This document shows, piece after piece, positions 1 to 9,611 of a stretch of 36,023 nt of DNA. This DNA comes from Bacilli bacterium (GTDB lineage: Bacteria; Bacillota_I; Bacilli_A; ML615J-28; CAG-698): the NCBI GenBank assembly GCA_918272565.1, contig CAKJYW010000002.1:108266-144288 (forward strand), given 5' to 3'. The position numbers and the translations under genes are program-made. The notes under the pieces were generated by a model. The model was not told where the DNA came from. It ran no database searches and saw nothing but the letters and a program-made list of their open reading frames with translations. Every line of letters begins with the position of its first letter. Positions within the stretch are counted from its first letter, which is position 1.

Positions 1-932
1 TCTTCAACACCTTCTAATACTTCTCTACCAGCTGCTTTCCAAGTTGATAAAACGGTATCAAGACGTTCTGTATTACCTCCTAGCTTTGTTGATAAAAGTG
101 GGAAGCTTACAGAATACTTAAGTAGATTAGCAAAATAGTAGTCATTCCATTGCCATACAAAGCTAAATAGACCTACAGTTACAACAGCTCCTCTAGCATT
201 TGGAAGCATGATGCTCCAGAATGTTCTGATAACACCTGCACCGTCAACTTGAGCTGATTCTTCTAACTCAACTGGCAAGTTCTTGAAGAACTGTCTAAAC
301 AAGTAGATGAAAATAGCACTTCTTATACCTTGACCAAAGATAGTCATGATATACATTGATAGAATTGTATTCATTAGCTTAATTCCGAAGAATGATGTAT
401 TAGTATAGAAAAGTACACGTGATACATGCAGTGTTTCATTCGGAACAACCAGTGTAGCAAGTATTATATAGAAAATGATGTTATTTCCCTTGAATTTTAA
501 TCTAGCAAATGCATAACCTGCAACCGCAGCACTCATAACTTGAATAACCATACATACTGTAGAAACAATTACAGTATTAAGTATTGTACTCATTTCTGAG
601 AAACTTGCTGCATTAGTGTCAAAGATTACTAATAGTTCCCAGGCAATCTGGAAGTTAGTTAAACTAATCTTACCAGGAATAAATACTACTTGTGGGTCAC
701 TAATGTCAGTTGGATGACGAAGTGCAACAGACAACTTTTCAAAAATAGGAAGTAAAATTACAAAGCACAATCCAATTAGAATTACTGCACGTAAAATCTT
801 ACCAGCGATTAATAAAGCATTTTTGCCTCTAACTTTACGCTTTGTTGGGTTATTCCAATTTTCTTTGATTTGACTAACATCACCTTGTAATTTTTCTTTA
901 AAAGTAAGCTTCTTAGTATCACTATTCATCAT
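1..932 (-). CDS. Carbohydrate ABC transporter permease, MalG type (3' end outside window)
   Basis: Membrane subunit of a binding-protein-dependent sugar importer, translated from 932 leftward and cut by the window edge after about 310 codons. The N-terminus (MMNSDTKKLTFKEK) is cytoplasmic and is followed by hydrophobic segments including ILIGLCFVILLPIF. The cytoplasmic EAA loop that docks on the ATPase is visible at about residues 227-250 (EESAQVDGAGVIRTFWSIML), which identifies the family. The start ATG overlaps the stop of the upstream permease by about 11 bases, so the two are translationally coupled. It is the second MalG-type protein in this operon; the other is at 7639-8634. The substrate cannot be read from the sequence; the operon context suggests an oligosaccharide, possibly containing N-acetylhexosamine. 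Confidence 0.9.
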   Translation of the reverse strand, partial: MMNSDTKKLTFKEKLQGDVSQIKENWNNPTKRKVRGKNALLIAGKILRAVILIGLCFVILLPIFEKLSVALRHPTDISDPQVVFIPGKISLTNFQIAWELLVIFDTNAASFSEMSTILNTVIVSTVCMVIQVMSAAVAGYAFARLKFKGNNIIFYIILATLVVPNETLHVSRVLFYTNTSFFGIKLMNTILSMYIMTIFGQGIRSAIFIYLFRQFFKNLPVELEESAQVDGAGVIRTFWSIMLPNARGAVVTVGLFSFVWQWNDYYFANLLKYSVSFPLLSTKLGGNTERLDTVLSTWKAAGREVLEGVE

Positions 933-1938
933 AATAGAATACCATCCTACTTATTAATAACACTACAATTGCTATTATCAAGATACTCGAGATACAGAAT
1001 AGTAGTGACATCGCCGCATGGACTCCGTAGTTAGTCAAGTTACCAAGTCCACCAGAGAATGTGACATTGCCTGCTGTCTTAAACCTGTTAATTGTCTTTA
1101 GGATATCACTCCTTAAGAATGAGTCTACAACGGTATAAACACCAGCTGTAAGCATCAGTGGAGATACCATTGGGAATGTAATCTTCCAGAAGATTTCATA
1201 TTGAGTTGCACCCTCAATCTTAGCAGCCTCATACAAATGTTTAGGAACAGATTGAATACCTGATAAGAAAATCAAGATCTGTACACCTGAATAAGAAATA
1301 ATACTAAAGATTGATTTAGATGCATTTGACAAGAAATTAACAGCTTGAACTGGCAAATTAGCTTTCGTCAAGAACTCAGTGAAATTAAATACCGCACTGA
1401 ATACATCTCTATTTTCACTTTCCATAGCCTCAGTTATAGCTTCACCTGTGTTCATCGCAACATCGATTGCTTGAGAGTTGAAGATAACTGGCATGAAGAA
1501 TACGGCACGAACGAATGCTCTTCCTCTAAATTTACTGTTTAATACAACGGCCATAATCAAACTAAAGATTAGGATTAGAGGAACATCAAGCAATGTTGAA
1601 CCAAATGAGCTTAACATTGTTTGTTTGAATGTAGCATGTTCATTCCAAATATAACGATAGTTATCAAATCCAACCCACTCAGTTACTACACCAATGAATT
1701 GGTTTGTTTCACTATTAGTACCAATGTTTTTAACATTTGAAAAACTATAAACGATAGTAGTACAGAAAGGAATTAAGAAGAAATAAACAAAACCAATCAT
1801 TAGAGGGATAATAAAGATAATACCCCAAATAGCTTTACGTTTATCATACTTAACTCTTGTTGTGAAGAAATTGTTGATTGCATTGAATAGCCATACAAAT
1901 GGGAATGCAATCTTGGATAATATGTTTTTAATTGCCAT
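922..1938 (-). CDS. Sugar ABC transporter permease, MalF type (second pair)
   Basis: Integral-membrane permease of about 338 residues. After a cytoplasmic N-terminus come several hydrophobic segments (GIIFIIPLMIGFVYFFLIPF near residue 45). The EAA loop (LYEAAKIEGATQYEIFWKIT) lies around residues 240-260 and ends in FPMVSPLMLTA, the usual ATPase contact. I chose the ATG at 1938 because AGGAAGGAG sits seven bases upstream; a TTG at 1959 would extend it by seven residues with no better ribosome site. It carries a polar insert (roughly residues 155-195, many Glu, Asn and Asp) between hydrophobic segments, longer than in the other MalF-type protein at 8634-9611. The 3' end overlaps the MalG-type gene at 932; the 5' end overlaps the DUF5696 stop by a few bases. 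Confidence 0.9.
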   Translation of the reverse strand: MAIKNILSKIAFPFVWLFNAINNFFTTRVKYDKRKAIWGIIFIIPLMIGFVYFFLIPFCTTIVYSFSNVKNIGTNSETNQFIGVVTEWVGFDNYRYIWNEHATFKQTMLSSFGSTLLDVPLILIFSLIMAVVLNSKFRGRAFVRAVFFMPVIFNSQAIDVAMNTGEAITEAMESENRDVFSAVFNFTEFLTKANLPVQAVNFLSNASKSIFSIISYSGVQILIFLSGIQSVPKHLYEAAKIEGATQYEIFWKITFPMVSPLMLTAGVYTVVDSFLRSDILKTINRFKTAGNVTFSGGLGNLTNYGVHAAMSLLFCISSILIIAIVVLLISRMVFYYDE

Positions 1939-1939
1939 A

Positions 1940-4900
1940 TTATGCTCCTTCCTCAACAATGATGTACCAGTTAGCTGATATAGCTTGACCAGTCAACTTA
2001 TCTTGATATACTGCATCATCAAAGTTAATAATCAATGTTAAACCATTTTCATAAACTACTTTAACAACGTTATCTGTTAAATATTCATGAGAAACAAGTC
2101 TACTTTCATAAATACCAACTTCGTTAAGTTGTTTATTAAGTTTAATAATCTTATGTTTCCAGTTAATATAATATGTACCATATAGGTCAGTATTATAAGT
2201 ATCAAGTAATATCTTAGTATCTTCAGCACTTAATTCAAATGATAGGTTAGAACCTGTTTCTAGAGCTTTTAGGAAGTACCATTCAGGTGCATAATCATCA
2301 TTGATATTTACTGCTTCACCACTATAATCGAATAAGCCACTAACAACTAATTGATATAGAGGGATAGAGTAGTCAATGCTTGGATACATTGTGGCTACCA
2401 TTGGAACGTCTTTAGCTACATTAATATATGGGAATACGTAGTCAAATGGTTTAGAAACCATGATGTTTCCAACCTTAGCTTTAACATCAGCTAAGACATC
2501 TTGTTGGTAAAGAAGACTTGTTTCAGCGTAAGTTAAGTGTTTAGATGAATAATCACCGATACACATATTACCAATTGCTGAAGTAGTCAAACCACCAAAG
2601 TTATATTTACTAATACTCTTAATGAACTTATTAACATAAGATTCATAGAATCTTGGAGATAGAAGTGAGTAACCATGTCTCTTAGTGTCTGCTAGACCAG
2701 TTGCAGCTACAAACTGTGCGATTGTTGAATAGTCAGCAGTAATACTCTTTGGAGAGTATTTCAATTGTCCATAAGGATAATCAAATCCACTACCATATCC
2801 AACTTTTAGTTCAGGATAGAAATTATATCCTTTAGATTTTAGGTAACTAGATAAATCTTTCAAATCACTAGCACCACCTAAGACTCTAGCAGCTTTAGGG
2901 TTACCAGTAATTTCAGGACTCATGCAGTCTTGAGTCCATGCCTCATATCCAACATCGAAGTTTTGAACTCCGTTTTCCGCTAATTCCTCCAAAATTTCTT
3001 GTGCTTGTTTAAATGTTGTTAAAGAATATTTCTTATCATAAACATAACCAAGTGTTAAAGTCTTCTTTTCAAAAGCACCTAGGAATGTAACTGTTGGAGT
3101 ATGAGTTGTAGTCTTATCTCCATCTTCTCTTAATCCTTCATCGTAATATTTATCTAGTAAATATTCACGATAAACTCTAGCCACATCAACATATGACAAT
3201 TCATCTTCACCTAAGAAACGATATTCGTATTTGATATCACCAGGATAAATATCGGTTGTCCACTTATTGAATGTAGATCCATATGATAATGATACTGTCT
3301 CATATGTTCTTAAGTCAGTAATGAAACGAGCATAGTTATAAGATGTAGTTTGAGCCTCACGCAAGAAGTCAGCTTGAATCCAACTCATTGAAGCACCTTT
3401 ATCAACTATCGCTACAACGCCACGTTTCTTAGTTTGATCTAAGAATCCATACATTGCAAGCATAACAGTTTGTGATTGAGCTCCACGTTCTTGCTTAGGG
3501 ATTGTCATATCATCACCATATATTTGTTTATAGTAAGTTGAAGCATTTTGAACGTCTTTAACGCTGTTAAAGCTAATGATTGCTCCACTACCATCAGGAA
3601 CAATGATTTGACCAGTACTTGTCTTGTCATTATTAACTGTGAAATATGGCAATAATTCTAATTGATAAATTCGAGAATCAGATAATTCTTCTATTGAATC
3701 ATTTAATGCGGTAATACTAAATCCTTCATCAGTAAGTCTGAAACGCAGTGCAACTTTGAATCTAGTTGACTTACTTTCTTCAGTATGACCGAACAATTCG
3801 TTTTGTTCCATAGCAAGTTCTTGAGTAAATCCAGCTTGGATTGGATCGCCGTTTTCATCAAATAAGAAACGTCCATCTTCATCTCGAGATTGGAATCCAC
3901 CAATCTTGAACTTGCTTAACTCACCATCACCTTTATAATCGTAATAAACATCACGATTGATACGTTTAGTTGAGTCATAGATTTGATAATAATTCTCTTT
4001 AGTTTGATTTCCAGCTGCATCGTATTCATTGATTGTATACATATACTTTAGTAAGTTAGAAATAATAATACTAGCTTTACTTGCTCTAAATCTAAATACT
4101 TGAGAACTATTTTCAACATATTGTGTAGGATAGATATTTAATCTATCTTCAGGAGCACTCTTACCATCTTCAAAAGACTTTAGTTCATAAACTGTATTAC
4201 CATAAATGTAGTTGATAATAGAGTAGTTTGTGAATGGGTTAGCTGTACATGGAGAGTATCCTTCTTCACCTTCTATAGCATAAGTGTTGTAATCAACACC
4301 AATCTTTAGTTTGATTCTACCTTCCGCATCTGCAAGTCCATCTAGGTTCCAGTAACCATAACTCTTACCTTCAGTATCGAAAGCTTCTGTTACAGAATAT
4401 CCTTGTTCTTCAAGGTAAGCTGCACATTCTTTAGAATATGTAGCACCTTTTCCAGAATATCTAAATACGATATCTAAATCTTCTTGTTTTAAGAATTCTG
4501 TATCAGTAGGATTATAGAATACTAAGTTTCCTCTAAATAAACTATCGTATGTAGCACGATCAAATTCACTTGGGAAGTAACTACTAACGTTAGTGAAGTT
4601 ACCAATTTCATAAAGGATATCAACACCATCTTCTAAATAGTTAACTGAATAGTGTCTTTCTGTTAAACCAGTGATACGGTTTTCGTATTGAACACTATTT
4701 GCCCAACTAGAAAGGTCAGTTGAGTTGATAGTACCATTTTCTAGATAATATCTAAGCAAGAAATTTGACTTTTCTGTAGCTACATCACTTGTAGAGTCGG
4801 CAGTTTCATAAACAACTTTACATTGAGCTAGATTAGGGCTGTCTGGAGCTTTACATGAACTATTTAATGCGATTTTAACAATTGTTGTCTTTTCATCAAA

Positions 4901-5122
4901 GAACATTGTATATGTTCCATTGTTATAGATTTCAATTGAACTATCTAGTTCAGAGTCGCCTCTTTCAGCGTATGATTCGAAGTCATCAGCTCTGAATTCT
5001 TCGTTATCATAAATCATATCTGCTCTTGCCTTTAATCCACCTAGGAAATAAAGGCCCAAAATTAAACATATTGCTACTACTAGTACGGCAATTAATAAAT
5101 ATCTAAATTTTAATATCTTCAT
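1940..5122 (-). CDS. DUF5696-family membrane-anchored surface protein (glycosidase-like)
   Basis: A 1060-residue protein with one N-terminal hydrophobic anchor (about residues 8-30) and no lipobox, so most of it should face outward. The N-terminal half is beta-rich. A central block with PDGSGAIISFN and later RVYREYLL, FDVGYEAWTQDCM and GYNFYPELKVGYG resembles the TIM-barrel-like region of DUF5696 proteins. These are known to me mainly as large proteins encoded beside sugar ABC transporters in Bacillota; their activity is undescribed as far as I know. The family assignment is from recall of motifs, not a search. GGAGGGC seven bases before the ATG supports the start. It lies between the Yip1 gene (11-base gap) and the second permease pair, implying a role in binding or trimming the imported glycan. 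Confidence 0.72.
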   Translation of the reverse strand: MKILKFRYLLIAVLVVAICLILGLYFLGGLKARADMIYDNEEFRADDFESYAERGDSELDSSIEIYNNGTYTMFFDEKTTIVKIALNSSCKAPDSPNLAQCKVVYETADSTSDVATEKSNFLLRYYLENGTINSTDLSSWANSVQYENRITGLTERHYSVNYLEDGVDILYEIGNFTNVSSYFPSEFDRATYDSLFRGNLVFYNPTDTEFLKQEDLDIVFRYSGKGATYSKECAAYLEEQGYSVTEAFDTEGKSYGYWNLDGLADAEGRIKLKIGVDYNTYAIEGEEGYSPCTANPFTNYSIINYIYGNTVYELKSFEDGKSAPEDRLNIYPTQYVENSSQVFRFRASKASIIISNLLKYMYTINEYDAAGNQTKENYYQIYDSTKRINRDVYYDYKGDGELSKFKIGGFQSRDEDGRFLFDENGDPIQAGFTQELAMEQNELFGHTEESKSTRFKVALRFRLTDEGFSITALNDSIEELSDSRIYQLELLPYFTVNNDKTSTGQIIVPDGSGAIISFNSVKDVQNASTYYKQIYGDDMTIPKQERGAQSQTVMLAMYGFLDQTKKRGVVAIVDKGASMSWIQADFLREAQTTSYNYARFITDLRTYETVSLSYGSTFNKWTTDIYPGDIKYEYRFLGEDELSYVDVARVYREYLLDKYYDEGLREDGDKTTTHTPTVTFLGAFEKKTLTLGYVYDKKYSLTTFKQAQEILEELAENGVQNFDVGYEAWTQDCMSPEITGNPKAARVLGGASDLKDLSSYLKSKGYNFYPELKVGYGSGFDYPYGQLKYSPKSITADYSTIAQFVAATGLADTKRHGYSLLSPRFYESYVNKFIKSISKYNFGGLTTSAIGNMCIGDYSSKHLTYAETSLLYQQDVLADVKAKVGNIMVSKPFDYVFPYINVAKDVPMVATMYPSIDYSIPLYQLVVSGLFDYSGEAVNINDDYAPEWYFLKALETGSNLSFELSAEDTKILLDTYNTDLYGTYYINWKHKIIKLNKQLNEVGIYESRLVSHEYLTDNVVKVVYENGLTLIINFDDAVYQDKLTGQAISANWYIIVEEGA

Positions 5123-5133
5123 AACTTGCCCTC

Positions 5134-5886
5134 CTAGAAGTACCTCAAGGTTATCTCACGATAGATCGTATAGACAAACCCGTACATTTTTTGGACTAAG
5201 TCGAAGCACAAAATACCAATAAAGCAAATAACAAGTAAAGCAACAGCTGTTCCTATAAGTGATAATATACATTTAAGTAGACCATATTCATGAATTGAAA
5301 TGAATCCAAAGAATGCCATATAGCACATAAAGAATACGCCTAATGCTTGAATTAATGAATAAATTGCTTGTTCTTGTTGACTTACTACGTTACTAACGAA
5401 TAAACCAACAAATTTAGCCCATGCTAGAGGGAACAAAGAATAACAAATCATCATAAAGATTTCTTTCATTTTTCCTTTTCCATCAAATAATGTTGTAATA
5501 CTCCAGTTAGAAACAGTAACTAATGCGATTGGAGCAACAACATAAGCAATTTCAGCAAACAATTTTAATTCAGTAACATCAACTTGCTTAACAATAAAGC
5601 CTGAATATTGATATTCCATTATACTTAAGAATGCCACAAACACACCAAATGTGATAGCAACACTCATCTTGCCTCGCTTTTCACGTTTGAACTCTTCCCA
5701 TCCTTTTAGTGGATGAAAGACAATAAATAGTGGGAATTTAATGAATTCTTCTTTAAACCACTTTAAGAATTTCAAAACTTTCTTTAAAACTTTCTTAAAT
5801 TTTGATTCTTCTTTTTGGTTTTCTTGGTTTGATTCATTAACTACAGGTTCTTCAGTTGTGATTACATTATCTAGTTTCTCATCCAT
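5134..5886 (-). CDS. Yip1-family polytopic membrane protein
   Basis: About 250 residues. A charged N-terminus rich in Glu and Lys is followed by a Pro/Phe segment (FIVFHPLKGWEEFKREKRG), then five hydrophobic segments over roughly residues 75-240, the layout of bacterial Yip1-domain proteins. Function in bacteria is not established. The ATG at 5886 is preferred over the one at 5901 because AGGTGA stands five bases before it. That start overlaps the propeller/TPR gene by eight bases, indicating translational coupling. Its position between two large surface proteins and two permease pairs suggests a membrane assembly partner of the transporter; this is inference. Confidence 0.72.
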   Translation of the reverse strand: MDEKLDNVITTEEPVVNESNQENQKEESKFKKVLKKVLKFLKWFKEEFIKFPLFIVFHPLKGWEEFKREKRGKMSVAITFGVFVAFLSIMEYQYSGFIVKQVDVTELKLFAEIAYVVAPIALVTVSNWSITTLFDGKGKMKEIFMMICYSLFPLAWAKFVGLFVSNVVSQQEQAIYSLIQALGVFFMCYMAFFGFISIHEYGLLKCILSLIGTAVALLVICFIGILCFDLVQKMYGFVYTIYREITLRYF

Positions 5887-7624
5887 CGATATCACCTGCA
5901 TCCTTCACTGCTTTCTTATAACGAATGTTCTTATAAACGTTGTAACCAATCTTAGCTAGTACCGCAACAACAATAACACTCATAACCCATGGGAAGTAAG
6001 TCTTAATAATATCGTCACGATAATACTTATATGCTTTAGAGTAATAAGAAACGCTAAATCCTGTCTTGAAGTAGCTCATTGCATCCAAGTAACGTTCTGC
6101 TTCAAGGTAAGTTTTACCTACACCTACGTAAGCAAGTTCGTAGTTAGGATTTTGGTTAATAACGTTTTGCCATTCTTCACTTGCTTCTTCGCTTCGACCA
6201 ATAGCATGAAGTTTAACAGCCTTATTAATTAGGGCTCCTACTTCAGTTGGAGTGAAACGAATGACAGCACGATTGTTCTTTTCTAGTACTAGTAGGTTAT
6301 CGCCTTGATAACTTACCGCAACTGGATTTACAAGGTTAGTAAGTTCAACACCACTACCAGCAGAGATATAAAGAAGGTTACCTTCTTTATCATATGTAAA
6401 TAGTCTTCCACCCTTAGCATCAACTACTGTATACATTCCATAGTCGTTAACCGCAATACCAGTGAATTGGCTTCCACCTTTTTTGTTACCAACTAGAATT
6501 GTAACTAAGTCACCTTTAGGAACAGAATAACCATTACGTACCAAAACATCCTTACCAGCTTGATTAATTCTCTTAATCATTGATTTATCATCAGTAGCAC
6601 CAGTTTGAGAGTTTGTTGTTGGACGGCTGACAGTATAGATGAATCCTTGAGAGTCCATTGCGAAGTTCTTAAACTCTGTTTGAAGAATTGAAGTCATTTG
6701 TTGACGTTGTTCTTCTGTTGCAATATTACGCCACAATGCATCCCAGAAAGATAGAGTAGTGTAGTTAACACCAACGAATCTCATGAATTCACCTTTGTTA
6801 CTAAGTAGAACGATACCTTCATAAATACCATCACTGATAACGTAGATTCTACCAGCAGTATCAGTTAATACTTTAGTTGGTGAGAATGTCTTACCAGTAA
6901 ATACCGCATCAGTTGGACCGCTAACTACTTGAACAACTTTGTATGTATCACTTTCAACAATCACGATTTGGCTATTACCTGTGTCGCATAAGAAGATTAA
7001 ATCTTCAAATTCGTTTTCGATGATTACGTTGTTTTCATCTCTAGCAGCACGTTTTGCACGGTAAACACCACTAACCTTGAATAGTTTGATGTACATCTTT
7101 TGATCGTCGGTACGACTTTCATATGGAGTTTCCTTAATTGATTTAATCTTTTCATAAGAATAAACACTAGTTAAAGGACTACTTGAAGCAGATCCTGTTG
7201 AATCAACTCTTGTTTTCATCTTACTTAATTCAAGATTAGTAAATCTATCAGGGACAACTTCAAATTGACTAATCTTTTCGATGAAGTTCAAATCTTCATC
7301 AAATTTAAACAATGTGTTATAACAAATGTTTGTGTCTTTATCGATACTTGTTGAACTAGATACGATGTAGATTGATTCCTCATTAGTATCTGGATCAGTG
7401 TAGATGTATAAATCTTCTGGAGAGTTAAACTCTTTTTCGTTGATCTTTCCACCCCAAGCAGTAGATAAGACGTTATAAACACCATCGATTGTAGCAGAAT
7501 ATCCTGGAGGTGATGAAATTACTTGTCCATCATGTGAATAAGTATATCCTGCTTTGAAATTTAAGCCGGTAACTAGTAGCATTATCGCTACTACAAAAAT
7601 TGCTATTCTTCTTACATGCTTCAT
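5879..7624 (-). CDS. Membrane protein with NHL-like beta-propeller and TPR repeats
   Basis: A 581-residue protein. Residues 5-25 form a signal or anchor helix. Residues about 50-470 contain repeated short strands of the NHL/gluconolactonase type (LYIYTDPDTNEESIYIV, GRIYVISDGIYEGIVLL, GFIYTVSRP, GMYTVVDAKGGRLFTYD, NLLVLEKNNRAVIRF). Residues about 475-535 hold one or two TPR units (SEEWQNVINQNPNYELAYVG, YLEAERYLDAMSYFKTGF). A C-terminal helix (WVMSVIVVAVLAKIGYNVY) would place the tail in the cytoplasm. The likely topology is therefore an external propeller held by helices at both ends. No enzymatic residues can be assigned. AGAGGT precedes the ATG. It follows the first permease pair by 14 bases and overlaps the Yip1 gene. 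Confidence 0.72.
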   Translation of the reverse strand: MKHVRRIAIFVVAIMLLVTGLNFKAGYTYSHDGQVISSPPGYSATIDGVYNVLSTAWGGKINEKEFNSPEDLYIYTDPDTNEESIYIVSSSTSIDKDTNICYNTLFKFDEDLNFIEKISQFEVVPDRFTNLELSKMKTRVDSTGSASSSPLTSVYSYEKIKSIKETPYESRTDDQKMYIKLFKVSGVYRAKRAARDENNVIIENEFEDLIFLCDTGNSQIVIVESDTYKVVQVVSGPTDAVFTGKTFSPTKVLTDTAGRIYVISDGIYEGIVLLSNKGEFMRFVGVNYTTLSFWDALWRNIATEEQRQQMTSILQTEFKNFAMDSQGFIYTVSRPTTNSQTGATDDKSMIKRINQAGKDVLVRNGYSVPKGDLVTILVGNKKGGSQFTGIAVNDYGMYTVVDAKGGRLFTYDKEGNLLYISAGSGVELTNLVNPVAVSYQGDNLLVLEKNNRAVIRFTPTEVGALINKAVKLHAIGRSEEASEEWQNVINQNPNYELAYVGVGKTYLEAERYLDAMSYFKTGFSVSYYSKAYKYYRDDIIKTYFPWVMSVIVVAVLAKIGYNVYKNIRYKKAVKDAGDIDG

Positions 7625-7638
7625 AATAGTACCTCTTA

Positions 7639-8634
7639 TTATTTCATACCAGAATGTTGCATTGTTTCCATAACGTTACTTTGTGAGAAGATGAAAACTG
7701 CAATAGGTACGATAATCATAATTAGTGCTACGGCGTTAAGCGTACCAGTTCTTGCAACACCGGCTGATGCAATCTGGTTGATAGCGTAACTTAGCATCTT
7801 GTAATCTTCACGATAAATGGTAGTTGTTCCACCTGTGTTCCATAAGCTTTGGAAGTTTAAGATAATTAAAGTAATCCAAGCAGGTTTAACAAGTGGCATA
7901 ACGATTTGTAAATAAATTCTAAATTCACTAGCACCATCTAGTTTAGCTGACTCAATGTAGTCCATACTAATACCATTCATGAACTGTCTCATTAAGAATA
8001 GTCCCATTGATCCCCCAACAACCGGTAAAATAATTGACCAGTGGGTATCAATTAATCCTAAAGAGTTCAAGATGATATAGTTTGGTGTTGCTGTAACGCT
8101 TGATGGGAACATTAATGAATAAACAATCAAATTGAAGATAAATGCTCCACCAGGAACACGGTACTTACTTAATACATACGCACACATTGAGGCGATGATT
8201 ACGTGACCGAATGTACCTAGGATAGTTACATACACTGTGTTAAACAAATATCTAGAGAATGGAACAAGTGAAGTTCCAAGAACAACCGCTAAATCGGCGA
8301 AGTTATTCAAAGTCGGATTTCTAACGAAGATGTTAGGAGGGAATTTGAATATTTCATCTAGTGGCTTAAATGCATTATTAACAATCATGATTAATGGTAA
8401 GATTGATAAAATACCACAGAATGCTAAGAATACAAACAAAGCGATATCTCCACCTAAACTACGATTGATACGTTTTTTCTTCTTAGAATGTCTTCTAATC
8501 TTTAAATCAGAAATCTCAGCGAAAGGACGACTGTCAATATGACGAGCCTTCTTTAGGTTCTGCTTCTCTTTTCTACTTAACTCAAGATTTTGGGTAGTTT
8601 CTTCATTAAGTTGTTCTGCTTTTGTTTTAGCCAT
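7639..8634 (-). CDS. Carbohydrate ABC transporter permease, MalG type (first pair)
   Basis: A 331-residue membrane permease. A long basic cytoplasmic N-terminus (about 65 residues, Lys/Arg-rich around KIRRHSKKKKRINRS) precedes the first hydrophobic segment, ALFVFLAFCGILSILPLIMI. The EAA loop is YIESAKLDGASEFRIYLQIV with MPLVKPAW immediately after, at about residues 218-245. It forms a pair with the gene at 8634-9611, whose stop it overlaps (TAATG). Such MalG proteins pair with a MalF partner and need a separate MsmK/MalK-type ATPase, which is not encoded here. Confidence 0.92.
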   Translation of the reverse strand: MAKTKAEQLNEETTQNLELSRKEKQNLKKARHIDSRPFAEISDLKIRRHSKKKKRINRSLGGDIALFVFLAFCGILSILPLIMIVNNAFKPLDEIFKFPPNIFVRNPTLNNFADLAVVLGTSLVPFSRYLFNTVYVTILGTFGHVIIASMCAYVLSKYRVPGGAFIFNLIVYSLMFPSSVTATPNYIILNSLGLIDTHWSIILPVVGGSMGLFLMRQFMNGISMDYIESAKLDGASEFRIYLQIVMPLVKPAWITLIILNFQSLWNTGGTTTIYREDYKMLSYAINQIASAGVARTGTLNAVALIMIIVPIAVFIFSQSNVMETMQHSGMK

Positions 8635-9611
8635 TATGAACCTACCTTTCTAATCAATTTTCTGATTAAACTATTTAAACCAATTGATGCGATAAATAGT
8701 AATGTTGCGATAGCTGATGCATAACCTAACTCAAAACGGTTTGAAGTATAGTCACTTAAGTGGTTAACAATTGTATGACCAGCATATTGAACTGAAGGGA
8801 AACCGCACAGTGCAGTAGTTACAGCACCTACACCTAAAGTGTTTGAAATCTGAATAACGGCACTAAATAGTAGTTGGTCTTTAATTGATGGTAGAGTAAT
8901 GAACCATAGTTCTTGCCAACGGTTCTTAATACCATCGATTGCACCTGCTTCGTAAAGCTCTTTATTAACACTCTTTAAACCAGCAATCAGTGTTAAGAAG
9001 TTAACACCCATGCTCATCCAAAGTTGTACCGCAATTACAATCGGTAAAATGTATTTAGCATTTCTTAACCAAGTGATTGGTTCATGGATGATTTGCAACT
9101 TCATTAAAATTGAGTTTGCCCATCCATAGTAGTCACTTGAGAAAATCAAAGCCCAAATTGAAATCGCACCAGTTAGAGCAGGAGCGTAGAATACGAATGT
9201 AACTACAGCTCTTAAGTGACGAGGAAGTTCGTTAATTAACCAAGCGAATACGAAGGAAATCATATATCCACCAGGACCAACAATAACGGCGATAATCAAT
9301 GTATTTTTAATAGCTGTGATGAAGATTGGGTCCTCTAAGAACAAATTCAAATAGTTTTCCCAACCCATCCATCTAGGAAACTCTAACATGTTAAAGTCTG
9401 TAAAGCTCAAGATAAAACTCATGAAAACTGGTAAGACTGTAAATGTAAAGAACAAAAGAACATAAGGGAACATCATTAGATACAAGAATCTATCAAGGTA
9501 AATCTTTCTACGAAGAGGTTTCTTACGACTCCAAAGATCTACTCTTTTTCTAAAGTCTTGGAACTTTTCTTTAAAAGATTTCTTCTCTTCTTTTTGAACT
9601 GTTTGTTCCAT
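8634..9611 (-). CDS. Sugar ABC transporter permease, MalF type (first pair)
   Basis: A 325-residue permease with a Lys/Arg-rich cytoplasmic N-terminus (about residues 1-45) and six predicted hydrophobic segments beginning FLYLMMFPYVLLFFTFTVLP. The EAA loop is LYEAGAIDGIKNRWQELWFI followed by TLPSIKDQLLF, around residues 215-245, and would contact the ATPase. The start is supported by AAGGAG, which overlaps the end of the solute-binding-protein gene (stop TAA, then ATG four bases on). It sits directly after the binding protein, the usual order for a CUT1-type importer. Confidence 0.92.
   Translation of the reverse strand: MEQTVQKEEKKSFKEKFQDFRKRVDLWSRKKPLRRKIYLDRFLYLMMFPYVLLFFTFTVLPVFMSFILSFTDFNMLEFPRWMGWENYLNLFLEDPIFITAIKNTLIIAVIVGPGGYMISFVFAWLINELPRHLRAVVTFVFYAPALTGAISIWALIFSSDYYGWANSILMKLQIIHEPITWLRNAKYILPIVIAVQLWMSMGVNFLTLIAGLKSVNKELYEAGAIDGIKNRWQELWFITLPSIKDQLLFSAVIQISNTLGVGAVTTALCGFPSVQYAGHTIVNHLSDYTSNRFELGYASAIATLLFIASIGLNSLIRKLIRKVGS

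Noticed and set aside
8237-8542. Plus-strand open frame inside the MalG-type permease
   Set aside because: Antisense to a clear permease gene, no ribosome site or recognised domain.
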